The translations under genes and the position numbers were made by a program. From an uncultured Clostridia bacterium (lineage in GTDB: Bacteria; Bacillota; Clostridia; Lachnospirales; Lachnospiraceae): a DNA stretch of 64,000 nt. Below the pieces are notes generated by a model. The model was given only the letters and a program-made list of their open reading frames with translations, searched no databases and was not told where the DNA came from. The first letter of the stretch is position 1, and every line of letters begins with the position of its first letter. The stretch is from assembly GCA_947643415.1 (NCBI GenBank), contig CANRWA010000013.1:16481-80480 (forward strand), given 5' to 3'. Shown here piece by piece: positions 8,635 through 16,489 of this stretch.

Positions 8635-8663
8635 AGTATAACAGGGGCATGTACGGTTGTCAA
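8635..8663 (-). promoter_or_regulatory. Sigma-A type promoter of the surface module
   Basis: Minus-strand TTGACA (8658-8663), 17-nt spacer, TATACT (8635-8640): a perfect -35 and a 5/6 -10 box. It fires toward the zinc-ribbon gene, giving a leader of about 340 nt. Confidence 0.85.
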
Positions 8664-8761
8664 GCCTTATAGGAATATTTTTTGTGTTTATATCAAAAAT
8701 ATTACTTGATAATTATTTCTCCCCAAAATAATCCCAGTCTGACGAAACCACCGCCAGAGAC

Positions 8762-9406
8762 TTATTCATCCTCATCATAGTCCTCTTCGTCATACTCCTC
8801 CTGATTTTCCCTCTGTTTCTGGATGATATGGATGGCAATCAGACCACCGACAGCCGCTGCCATTCCCACGGAGAATAAAACAAGATGTTTGATGGGAATG
8901 CCGAAAATGGTTTGCCCGGCATCTCTCTCTTTTACTGCCGCTCCGGTGCTGGTATCCGCCGGTTCCTTCTGCTGCATTCCTGTTTCTGTTTCACCAAAGG
9001 CATCCTCTCCAGACCCGGATTCTGTTTCCCCATCAGCAGGCAGTGCATCTGTCTGTTCTTTTGTCACAGACCCTTCTGCAACTGGAGCTTCCCCGCCGGC
9101 ATCCGGATTTCCCGTGAGCATGCAGGTCAATATGTAGCGTGTGCTTCCGCCAAGCTCTGTCCGCAGCACGCCATCTTCCCCTACTGTTATTGTTACCGGA
9201 TACAGACCGGAATCGGTTTTTAACTGAAACTCCCTGCCTGCCCATTCCTTCCCTAACTGTATTTCCAACTGCTCTGCTTTAAACACCTGCATCTCCGTCC
9301 CGTCTATCCCCTGGTTTTCAGCGGAGATAGAAACCCCATTTCCCAGTGTGGCAGCTAACATGCCTACAAGAGCCAGTGCTGCCACTTTCTTTTTTGCTGC
9401 TTTCAA
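8762..9406 (-). CDS. Secreted, C-terminally membrane-anchored ICE protein
   Basis: 214 aa, function unknown. Seen: signal peptide (about 1-29, LALVGMLAATLGNGVSISA), a small beta-rich extracytoplasmic domain (about 40-95), a low-complexity Glu/Thr/Gly linker (about 100-160), one membrane segment (about 172-195, HLVLFSVGMAAAVGGLIAIHI) and an acidic tail ending in repeated Glu/Asp/Tyr. The start is TTG 9406: AGGAGG lies 7 nt upstream and no better codon is near. It starts 15 nt after the S1-domain gene. Proteins of this shape (DUF4366-like) are common near VirD4 genes in clostridial ICEs; a role in mating-pair contact is inference. Confidence 0.7.
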   Translation of the reverse strand: MKAAKKKVAALALVGMLAATLGNGVSISAENQGIDGTEMQVFKAEQLEIQLGKEWAGREFQLKTDSGLYPVTITVGEDGVLRTELGGSTRYILTCMLTGNPDAGGEAPVAEGSVTKEQTDALPADGETESGSGEDAFGETETGMQQKEPADTSTGAAVKERDAGQTIFGIPIKHLVLFSVGMAAAVGGLIAIHIIQKQRENQEEYDEEDYDEDE

Positions 9407-9421
9407 ATCCTTACCTCCTTT

Positions 9422-10885
9422 TCATCTTGGTGCTGCGATATGGGTGATCGCTCCCCAGATCCGGTTGGAATCATTGTTAATTCCCAGTATCCGCACAGTA
9501 ACGCGGGACCCTCTTGGTGGGCGGCCTCTTTTCGGGTAACTGCACAGGCAGTCAATACCACCGTCCAGCGCCACAAAGACGCCGTTGGTATCCACCATGC
9601 TGACTGTCCCCACATACCGGTTTCCAACAGAATACCGGCGGAGTGCCTTTTCGTATGGATTTTCACCTGCCTGCTTCACCGATGCCGTTACCCGGATATT
9701 GTTTCGGTCACTCCGGTCCACGCTCAGTACCTTGACCAGTATCCTCTGCCCGGACTGGAAATACATGGCGGCATCCATCCATCTCTGGTAGCTCAGTTCC
9801 CGGAGCGGGATATACACCTCCAGACCGAACAAATCCACAAAAATACCTGCCCGGATTACCGATACGACTCTTGCCTCCGCACACAAATCCGAATAAATCC
9901 GGTAATTGCCATCCCGGTCTGTGCCGAGATAATATTCTTTTCGTCTGGCACGCATGGCATCGAGCCTGCTTGCCGCTGCAATCCCGGACTGGGGATCAAT
10001 ACCCTTGACGATATAATCCACCTCAGCGCCGAGCCGTTTGGTCAGCATATCGTGTAATACATCTTCCGGCAGCCTCCCCCGGAAATCCTCCGGTGCTTCC
10101 ACCGCCTCCTCTGCAGGAATGATGATTTTGAACTCACCGTGGTAGATGACTGCCAGAGAACGGCTCTGGTTACTTTCCTGCCGTTCCACTCCCTGTATCG
10201 TCCCCGTCAGGATTCTTCCCGTCTTTTGGGACTCCATTGAGTCTAACAGGTCATTCCTTGCTTTTTCGGCTTCGGTTTCGACAACCAAGTGCCCGTCGAT
10301 GGCAAGCACCTGCGGTGAAGCCAGTCTGACAGAACCGGTACTTATTCCAGCTCTTCGATGCCTAACACCTTCGCCGGGAACCTGAGCCTTTGGATTTTTC
10401 CCTCCTGTGTCAGACTCACTTTGATTTTCCGGATTTTCGCTCGGTTTTTCTCTGACATCTCCAGAATTCTTAGCCTGAGATGCTTCTGTGTCAGACTGAT
10501 CCTGATTTTGGGGATTCCCGTTATCACCTAACGCGTCTTCGGTCGGATACACTTTACTATCCGGATTTTCTGAATCAGTCTGTGGAATTTCGTCACCGGC
10601 GCCCACTTCAGACATCTCCTGAACCTCTTCTGTATCAGACTGACGCTCCATTTTGGAATCTGCCTCCTGTCCCTTCGTTCCGGATGAAGGGGACTTTTTA
10701 TTTTCCTCATTTTCTGTTTCAGTCTGGGAAATCTCTCCAGCACAATTTTCACCTTCGGTACCCTCCATAGGATTTTCACTTGAGTCTGACAAAACTGCCT
10801 CTTTCTGCTCATCCAGAGTCCTGCCCATGGTTTCTTCTGTCTTTTCTTCCACTGCTTCTGGTTTTTCTGCTTTCTTTCTTGGCAT
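9422..10885 (-). CDS. S1-like RNA-binding-fold protein with long acidic N-terminus
   Basis: 487 aa. Residues 1-180 are low-complexity and rich in Glu, Ser, Asp, Asn and Gln, with repeated SDTE/QTDSEN-type motifs. The C-terminal half is folded: a domain at about 205-300 (GRILTGTIQGVE ... HGEFKIIIPAEE) and two OB/S1-like repeats at about 325-400 (ARVVSVIRAGIFVDLFGLEVYIPLREL is split over the first strands) and 410-480 (YVGTVSMVDTNGVFVALDGG). S1 domains bind single-stranded nucleic acid. It sits between the methyltransferase and the membrane-anchored protein genes. Its role in the element is unknown; RNA control of transfer genes or ssDNA handling are options. AAAGGAG precedes ATG 10885. Confidence 0.75.
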   Translation of the reverse strand: MPRKKAEKPEAVEEKTEETMGRTLDEQKEAVLSDSSENPMEGTEGENCAGEISQTETENEENKKSPSSGTKGQEADSKMERQSDTEEVQEMSEVGAGDEIPQTDSENPDSKVYPTEDALGDNGNPQNQDQSDTEASQAKNSGDVREKPSENPENQSESDTGGKNPKAQVPGEGVRHRRAGISTGSVRLASPQVLAIDGHLVVETEAEKARNDLLDSMESQKTGRILTGTIQGVERQESNQSRSLAVIYHGEFKIIIPAEEAVEAPEDFRGRLPEDVLHDMLTKRLGAEVDYIVKGIDPQSGIAAASRLDAMRARRKEYYLGTDRDGNYRIYSDLCAEARVVSVIRAGIFVDLFGLEVYIPLRELSYQRWMDAAMYFQSGQRILVKVLSVDRSDRNNIRVTASVKQAGENPYEKALRRYSVGNRYVGTVSMVDTNGVFVALDGGIDCLCSYPKRGRPPRGSRVTVRILGINNDSNRIWGAITHIAAPR

Positions 10886-10904
10886 TATATGCTCCTTTCC
10901 ATGC

Positions 10905-11699
10905 TTAAAACTGCATCATTCTTTTCTTAATAACCTCATAATAATCCTGGGAGATTTCCGCCCCCAGATAGTTTCTTCCTGTGGATACCGCTGCCAACGC
11001 TGTACTTCCGCTCCCCATAAAGCCATCAAAAACCAGTTCCCCCGGCAGGCTTGAAATCTGGATGAGCCATGATAAAAGCTCTGTATTTTTAATTGTCGGG
11101 TGGTATATCTGATTTTTCTTCTGCCATGTGGAGTTATAGGTAGCTTTGGGATATTCCTCCCCGAACCAGCAGGCATTAAACCTTGTTTTATATTTTTTGC
11201 TTGGTTTCCGCCCCCTGTGAAACTGTGTGCCTTCCTTCTTTTTATTTTCGAGCAGTGTCGTATGGTTAAAAGTACGCCTTCCTTTCTGGCAGAAAATAAT
11301 CCATTCGGAATTATTTGCATAACTCCCCCGCAGGTCTCCGATGCCTCCCACTGTGCCTTTTTCAATGACCAGACAGTTTTTAATGGAAAAACCTGCCTGT
11401 TCCAGACATTGAAAATGGTATGGGTAACAATCGAACCTTGTAAAAAAGTACGCATGGGAGTTATCCTGCAGAATCCGGTAACTCTCCTTTGCAAATCCCC
11501 CATAATCAAAACCATCGTCACCTGTAAGTACAAGGTGTTTTCTTTTTGTAAACTGGTTCTGGTATGAAATCCCATAGGGAGGATCTGTCAGTATCAGGGA
11601 GACAAAGCCATCTGGAATCTGTGGGAATAAATCCATGCAGTCCATGCAGTAAATCTCATTAATAAAATCTTTTTCTATTCTCATCCCTCGTTCCATCAT
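10905..11699 (-). CDS. DNA methyltransferase, beta class (N6-adenine or N4-cytosine)
   Basis: 264-aa SAM-dependent DNA methylase. Motif IV DPPYG (residues 39-43) comes before motif I FMGSGS (227-232), which is the beta-class order; the region between them is the likely target-recognition part. No restriction endonuclease gene is adjacent, so it looks like an orphan methylase. In ICEs such enzymes are thought to protect incoming DNA from recipient restriction, which is known for the class and inferred here. Several in-frame starts exist (11699, 11696, 11684) and none has a strong ribosome site, so the exact N-terminus is uncertain. Confidence 0.9.
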   Translation of the reverse strand: MMERGMRIEKDFINEIYCMDCMDLFPQIPDGFVSLILTDPPYGISYQNQFTKRKHLVLTGDDGFDYGGFAKESYRILQDNSHAYFFTRFDCYPYHFQCLEQAGFSIKNCLVIEKGTVGGIGDLRGSYANNSEWIIFCQKGRRTFNHTTLLENKKKEGTQFHRGRKPSKKYKTRFNACWFGEEYPKATYNSTWQKKNQIYHPTIKNTELLSWLIQISSLPGELVFDGFMGSGSTALAAVSTGRNYLGAEISQDYYEVIKKRMMQF

Positions 11700-11731
11700 A
11701 AAAACTCTTTTGAGATGTCAGTTAATTGTTG

Positions 11732-13621
11732 CTAAAAATCCGCAGGCGGCTGTGCCGAACGGTACAGACTTTTCTTTTTTTGCATTGTCTTTTTCTCTTC
11801 CCTCTTTTCTGACTGGGGCACTTCCTTCACCTCCTCCCCACCAAAGCCAGTCTGGGAACATGCTGCGGGACTCACCTGCGGCTGATAATCCATAATCGAA
11901 ACACTGACCATCATTTCTGCCATCGGGTGCTTCGTGTAATCCAATTTGTCTAATTTCAGGATATTGCAGCCACGGATAATGCATAACAGTTCTGTGTTAG
12001 GCAGCCGCAGCACCTCATCCGGGGTAAGCAGCTTTCTCCTGCCCTGCCCCTGCGTCTGGCGGTACTGGGGAATCACCTGCGCCAGCGCAATCGTCTGTCT
12101 GGTGGTCATCGTAGAACTGACCTCGATGCTCATCTCCCCACTGCGTCCGGAAAAATACTCTGCCGTCACGTCATCCGTGCAGCCAAGCATCAGCTGGATG
12201 TCACAGTTGCCAATGATTTCAGCCCACAGGTTATTGCCATAGCGGTTCTGCAGCTGCCCCAGACTCTGCACCGCCATCATCACCCGGATGTCCCTGGAGC
12301 GGATGACGCTTAATGACCTCGCAAAATCCGAACCGTCTGCCGCCCCGCCGATGCGTCCGATATTGTTAAACTCATCTAAGATTAAATTTACCGGGATATC
12401 GCAGTGCCCGCCCGGTCTGGCATCCGCATACCGGGTCAGTTTGATAAACATCAGTGAAAAAAAGAGTGACGAAAGAAACGCCATGGTGGTGTCCTGGTCA
12501 CTCAGAATAATATAATAAGCACATTTTCTGCTTGCCGGTGCCGCAAGGTCAATGTCAGACCGACTCGTAATCCCCTGTACCTCGCGGTTTTGCAGTACCT
12601 GCAGTCTGGTGCCAAGTCCTTGTATAATCCCGGAACGCACCGTGTCACTGGACTGGGCAAATAAGTTATAAGGTGCCCTCGCCGGATGATCTAACGGCAG
12701 TTTTTCAAATAAAGCCGTCAGCTGCCTCTCAGTATTTCTGGTCAACATCTGGTAAACTGCCGGAAGATGCTTCGTATCCGGACTGCGGCTGGGGTCTAAA
12801 TCCACTAATAAAATCAGTGCCTTTAAAAGATTCCCCTCCCCGTTATCCCAGAAGTGGTCGCCCTTGCCGTTACTGGTGTTACCGATAATGACGTTCGTGA
12901 GCATCTGCGCCATCAGGGTATTCCCATGTAAGTCTGACATGCAGTTCCACGAATCCCCATGCTCCGGATTGACCAGATTATAGACTTTAACTTCATATCC
13001 CGCATTACGATACATCTCTGATGTATCATGATACAGCTCCACCTTGGGATCGGTGATGACCACTGACTCGCCCCGCTTTAATGCCTGAAACAAGGCATTT
13101 CGGATAATGGATCTTGATTTCATGGTACCGGATGCACCGAATATGGCAATGTGCCGGTTCAGTCTGGTGTCTTTTGGCATACAGACTGCTTTTCCCTCAT
13201 ACTCACCTAATATCACCCCCTCTGCTTTAGCTGGAGTCGTCACCTCCATGATTTCTTTTAATTCTTTCTCACTCATCCATGCGGCAGTGCCGTATGTTCC
13301 CGTTCTGCTTTTCTTAAAGCCCCTCGGATCATATTCATTTCCATCAAACTTATCATGGAATTTCACATACAGGATAACCACTGCACCGAGAACTATGGCG
13401 GCAGATATGCCCTTTAAACCATTTAATGTGAAAGCGTGCCGGATGCAGACTAATAAGTTCCAGTCTGGCGGTTTCATGACTATCTCCCCGGACATGCCAT
13501 TTCCGCCAAGCCAAGCCCGATATCCTGCAATCAACTGCCCCAGTATTCCGCCAAGATACAGCAGTCCACCTGTTCCCAGTATGACAGCAAGAATGATCCC
13601 CGCTTTTTTGCGTTTATCCAT
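11732..13621 (-). CDS. VirD4/TraG-type conjugative coupling protein
   Basis: 629-aa membrane ATPase that links the relaxosome to the mating channel. Seen: two N-terminal membrane segments (about 9-32 and 62-84), a P-loop region IAIFGASGTMKSRS (about 160-172), a Walker B-like strand VNLILDEFNNIG and the family motif DQDTTMAFLSSLF. The P-loop reads GASGTMKS, with Met where Gly normally precedes the Lys. The C-terminal tail is basic and low complexity. GGGAGGAA lies 8 nt before ATG 13621. It closely resembles the VirD4-like proteins of clostridial CTn/ICE elements and belongs with the virB4 gene further upstream. Confidence 0.95.
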   Translation of the reverse strand: MDKRKKAGIILAVILGTGGLLYLGGILGQLIAGYRAWLGGNGMSGEIVMKPPDWNLLVCIRHAFTLNGLKGISAAIVLGAVVILYVKFHDKFDGNEYDPRGFKKSRTGTYGTAAWMSEKELKEIMEVTTPAKAEGVILGEYEGKAVCMPKDTRLNRHIAIFGASGTMKSRSIIRNALFQALKRGESVVITDPKVELYHDTSEMYRNAGYEVKVYNLVNPEHGDSWNCMSDLHGNTLMAQMLTNVIIGNTSNGKGDHFWDNGEGNLLKALILLVDLDPSRSPDTKHLPAVYQMLTRNTERQLTALFEKLPLDHPARAPYNLFAQSSDTVRSGIIQGLGTRLQVLQNREVQGITSRSDIDLAAPASRKCAYYIILSDQDTTMAFLSSLFFSLMFIKLTRYADARPGGHCDIPVNLILDEFNNIGRIGGAADGSDFARSLSVIRSRDIRVMMAVQSLGQLQNRYGNNLWAEIIGNCDIQLMLGCTDDVTAEYFSGRSGEMSIEVSSTMTTRQTIALAQVIPQYRQTQGQGRRKLLTPDEVLRLPNTELLCIIRGCNILKLDKLDYTKHPMAEMMVSVSIMDYQPQVSPAACSQTGFGGEEVKEVPQSEKREEKKTMQKKKSLYRSAQPPADF

Positions 13622-13654
13622 TTATGAGTTCCTCCCTGCATTTTAATTCCAAAC

Positions 13655-13692
13655 AAAAAAGGCATATGGGATTTTGACAGATTCCATACACC
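13655..13692 (-). terminator. Rho-independent terminator after the toxin gene
   Basis: Minus-strand stem GGTGTATGG / CCATATGCC (9 pairs, two G-U) with a 14-nt loop and six T (13655-13660), 25 nt past the toxin stop. It separates the toxin-antitoxin pair from virD4. Confidence 0.7.
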
Positions 13693-13716
13693 TTTATGTT
13701 ATTTGTTCTATTCTGT

Positions 13717-14046
13717 TTACTGCACTGTATGCTCCTGCAGCTGTGTATCCACATCCCTGCCTGCATACATAACCCGGATTACCGTCACAATTGCTGCCAC
13801 CTCGTCTGGAATATAAAAAACCAGGTAATTATCCACCGGCATGACTCTCATTCCCCTTCCATGCCACGGTTCTTTTTCATACCGGCGGAATTTTTCAGGA
13901 AATTCCCCAAGCCTTTCGATATGCGTTTCCAGCCGGTCTAACTGCCCGGAAGCATGGTCCGGTGACAGCAGTTCAAAAGCAATATACTCATAAATTTCCC
14001 GCAGGTCCGTTTCCGCTTGATCACTTAGTTCCACTTCATACATCAT
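13717..14046 (-). CDS. RelE/ParE-family toxin
   Basis: 109-aa type II toxin. Seen: the ParE/RelE core with an N-terminal strand (MYEVELSDQAETDLREI), two amphipathic helices and the C-terminal strands (GMRVMPVDNYLVFYIP, AAIVTVIRVMYAGRDV). The conserved Tyr/Val-rich end is intact. ParE types poison gyrase and RelE types cut mRNA; the sequence alone does not decide. The start overlaps the antitoxin stop by 4 nt (ATGA type), as expected for an antitoxin-first operon. Likely role: stabilises the ICE. Confidence 0.9.
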   Translation of the reverse strand: MMYEVELSDQAETDLREIYEYIAFELLSPDHASGQLDRLETHIERLGEFPEKFRRYEKEPWHGRGMRVMPVDNYLVFYIPDEVAAIVTVIRVMYAGRDVDTQLQEHTVQ

Positions 14047-14351
14047 ATCCCGTAATCCCTGCGGATATCAGCAAATGCCTGTTTCACAGGCTTTGTCTTT
14101 CCTTCCTTCATATCCGCATATCCTTTCTCCAGCTCCGCATCCAGTTCCGTCTCAGAAAGCTTTGCCACATTGACTGGCCTTGCAGGTGGGATTTTTACCT
14201 CAAAGGGAATCCCACGGTTTAAGATAATCTGCTTATAAAACATATTAATTGCGTTTGAGGCCGGAATGCCAAGCGCCGCCAAAATACTTTCTGCCTCTTC
14301 CTTAACCTCCGGCTCTATTCTTGCGTACAAATTTGATGTTTTTGCTGCCAT
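14043..14351 (-). CDS. RelB/DinJ-family antitoxin
   Basis: 102-aa antitoxin with an N-terminal ribbon-helix-helix (TSNLYARIEPEVKEEAESIL ... GIPASNAINMFYKQII) that should dimerise and bind its own promoter, followed by an acidic/Lys-rich toxin-binding tail. The start is ATG 14351: AAAGGATG lies 8 nt upstream. A longer reading to 14429 would begin inside the promoter and can be excluded. It overlaps the toxin gene by 4 nt. The antitoxin-toxin complex usually represses the operon. Confidence 0.92.
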   Translation of the reverse strand: MAAKTSNLYARIEPEVKEEAESILAALGIPASNAINMFYKQIILNRGIPFEVKIPPARPVNVAKLSETELDAELEKGYADMKEGKTKPVKQAFADIRRDYGI

Positions 14352-14400
14352 AGTATCACACATCCTTTCGTAATCTGTATGATTTCCTGTTTCTGCTTTT

Positions 14401-14429
14401 ATTATACCAACATGTGCGTACAATAGCAA
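14401..14429 (-). promoter_or_regulatory. Promoter of the toxin-antitoxin operon
   Basis: Minus-strand TTGCTA (14424-14429), 17-nt spacer, TATAAT (14401-14406, perfect -10), 50 nt before the antitoxin ATG. The -10 to +1 region is the likely ribbon-helix-helix operator. Confidence 0.85.
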
Positions 14430-14455
14430 TACATTTTTATTAATTATTTAAACTA

Positions 14456-15595
14456 TCACCATCCCTCCTTCCCAAGCGCTGCCTCCAGCAGCTCCATTCC
14501 GATGGTTTTGTAACCCACCCTGTCGTCAAGATATTCCCTGAGAAACCCCAGCTGATGCGGGTAACAGACCACCTCGTATCTCTTATCACCTCCCGTTACC
14601 GCCTCTTTAAAACGAATCAGTCTTGCCAGGTCACTGTCCAGATGCGAAAACACATACACGCCATCCACAAAAGCATCATATTCAAAAATTCCCTTATCGA
14701 ATGCCAGGCTCTCCTCATCAAACAATGCTTCCTGCATATTTCTTTTCCAGTCTGGGAGCATAAGCAGTTTTAACTGGCGGACACCCGGTTCGTTCATGGC
14801 GATAAAATAAATATGCCGGTAAATCCCGTCAAACCGGAACTCCAGCCGTTTACTCTCCTCGGAAGCAAACAGCGTCTTTAACGCCACATCCCCAGACTCA
14901 CCAAATAAAATGGCGGAATCAACTTCCGGAACCCCGGCATTCATCCTGCCAATCTCCATCAGGCTGTGCAGGGCTTTGAACTCCCCCATGCCGCTCCATT
15001 TCATGGCACTCGCCCTGGTATTATATACCGCATAACAGCCTCCGGGCGAAAACACTGCCCCTGCCATACGGGTAAACATGGTTTTGTTCATTTCCGCTTC
15101 GCCCACTCTTTTGATGTCCTTTGCCAGATAGAATACGGGATTCTCAGGTACAACCTGGTATAATCCTTGATTCTGTAACTGGGGCAGCACATACGGACGC
15201 ACCTCCAGACCGGCTTTCATACACAGCACTGCTGCTTCCGCAACCCGGTGATGCCGCTCCCTGTGTGCCTTATCCCCCGGAAACCGGTGATTCCAGAAAG
15301 AACGCATGTAATACCCATACGCATCTGGATGCACCCATTCCAGTATAGCAAGACCAGCCTTATAAAATCGGATGGATTTCTCCCTGCCTTTTCCTGTTAT
15401 AGTAAGCAGGCGGCAGGTATGCTCTTCCCCTGTTTCATCATTGCGAAACGTCTGAGCCGTTGTCAGTCTGTGGACCAGCTCCTTCATCACCCGCTCCTTA
15501 CCAAGCAGATAAAGGGAGTGTGCCGGATATTCTCCCACAAAGGACAGCACCGTAACGAGCCGGTGCACATGGCTCTTTGCAGAGAAATGTATCAT
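14456..15595 (-). CDS. ICE protein of unknown function (replication-relaxation-like candidate)
   Basis: 379 aa, not recognised with certainty. Seen: N-terminal helical region compatible with a winged helix (HVHRLVTVLSFVGEYP ... LLGKERVMKELVHRL), mixed alpha/beta middle with no catalytic signature, and a C-terminal segment with alternating strands (FVDGVYVFSHLDSDLARLI, KRYEVVCYPHQLGFL). Gene position between VirB-type genes and virD4 and general shape recall replication-relaxation/relaxosome accessory proteins of clostridial ICEs. Its ATG overlaps the stop of the 76-aa gene (15592-15595, ATGA), so it is translationally coupled. Confidence 0.6.
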   Translation of the reverse strand: MIHFSAKSHVHRLVTVLSFVGEYPAHSLYLLGKERVMKELVHRLTTAQTFRNDETGEEHTCRLLTITGKGREKSIRFYKAGLAILEWVHPDAYGYYMRSFWNHRFPGDKAHRERHHRVAEAAVLCMKAGLEVRPYVLPQLQNQGLYQVVPENPVFYLAKDIKRVGEAEMNKTMFTRMAGAVFSPGGCYAVYNTRASAMKWSGMGEFKALHSLMEIGRMNAGVPEVDSAILFGESGDVALKTLFASEESKRLEFRFDGIYRHIYFIAMNEPGVRQLKLLMLPDWKRNMQEALFDEESLAFDKGIFEYDAFVDGVYVFSHLDSDLARLIRFKEAVTGGDKRYEVVCYPHQLGFLREYLDDRVGYKTIGMELLEAALGKEGW

Positions 15596-15822
15596 GGCGG
15601 CTCACCACCGAACTGAAGCAACTGGCAGGTACGAGCCGAAGTGTTGTTACGAATTATTCCGACAACGTGACTGCTCTCTTTGTCGGAATTTCGCTCCGCC
15701 AGCCGCCTGAAAATCCCAGAAACCAGAAGCCTTCGCACATATTTCACCCATATGTCATTTTGCCCGGCTAAATCTGCCCCGTTTTTACATATCTTTTTTG
15801 CCCGTTTCTGACGTCTTTTCAT
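15592..15822 (-). CDS. Small basic ICE protein, unknown function
   Basis: 76 aa, strongly basic at the N-terminus (MKRRQKRAKKICK) with a short VKYVRRLLVSGIFRRLAER helix. Evidence that it is real: AGGAGG lies 9 nt before the ATG, its start overlaps the end of the preceding gene by 38 nt, and its stop overlaps the next ATG as ATGA. No domain recognised. May be a small DNA-binding accessory protein or mainly a coupling device for the 379-aa gene. Confidence 0.5.
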   Translation of the reverse strand: MKRRQKRAKKICKNGADLAGQNDIWVKYVRRLLVSGIFRRLAERNSDKESSHVVGIIRNNTSARTCQLLQFGGEPP

Positions 15823-16489
15823 TCACATTTTCCTCCTCTCCGGATATCCCATTTTGCTGCAACAGCCACTTTGGAAATTCCATCCTGGGTACTACATAAA
15901 CCTCCGTATGGTCATCCTCCCCCATGACACTGCACTCATAATGGCTGCATACCGACGGGGCATCATCCGGCATCACATACATGGCCACAATATCCGATAC
16001 CATGTTCGTTTCAATGTTATCGTGGTCCCGCATCCTCCGTTCCGGGCGTTGCCTGTCATACACATAGCGGTATACCAGCACACAATCCGTAAACCTCACC
16101 GGCTTTTTCTTTTGGAAATATTCCTGCATGGCAGGATACAGAAAAGAACGGATATAATCTGCCGAGCCGCCTCCCTTTTTCGGAAGCAGGGCGGGAATAC
16201 AGAGCCGGAACCAGCCTTCTGCCGTAAATCCCATATCAACGGGAATGCACCGTTTCATGGCATTTTCCACGTCCCGCTTTGCCATGCCCGAACCGGTGTA
16301 AGCCGGAAGTGCCCTTGTCAGGAGTACCAGACGTTCTGCCGTTTCCTCCAAACGCAGTGCCTGCTCATATGCCATCTGCAGCTGGTGCGCCTGACAGCAA
16401 TCCTTTACCAGACGGATCTGATCCCACAGCTTCCCTGCCATTCTTTCTACCCTGCCTAACACCTTTTGAAAGGAATTGTTCTGTTCCAT
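15785..16489 (-). CDS. ICE protein with RusA-like acidic motif (DUF6100-like), unknown function
   Basis: 234 aa. Seen: helical N-terminus (to about residue 90), then a region (about 145-200) with RRMRDHDNIETNMVSDIVA ... PDDAPSVCSHYECS. This D-x-D-N-(6)-D-(8)-D-D arrangement resembles RusA-type Holliday-junction resolvases, which use Asp residues to hold Mg2+. The C-terminal tail is low complexity. The start at ATG 16489 has GGAGG 9 nt upstream and is placed inside the end of the previous gene. Resolvase activity is inference; the usual Lys after the DN pair is replaced here, so it may be inactive. Confidence 0.6.
   Translation of the reverse strand: MEQNNSFQKVLGRVERMAGKLWDQIRLVKDCCQAHQLQMAYEQALRLEETAERLVLLTRALPAYTGSGMAKRDVENAMKRCIPVDMGFTAEGWFRLCIPALLPKKGGGSADYIRSFLYPAMQEYFQKKKPVRFTDCVLVYRYVYDRQRPERRMRDHDNIETNMVSDIVAMYVMPDDAPSVCSHYECSVMGEDDHTEVYVVPRMEFPKWLLQQNGISGEEENVNEKTSETGKKDM

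Noticed and set aside
11718..11984. 88-codon minus-strand frame at the end of virD4
   Set aside because: Overlaps the VirD4 tail in another frame, no ribosome site.
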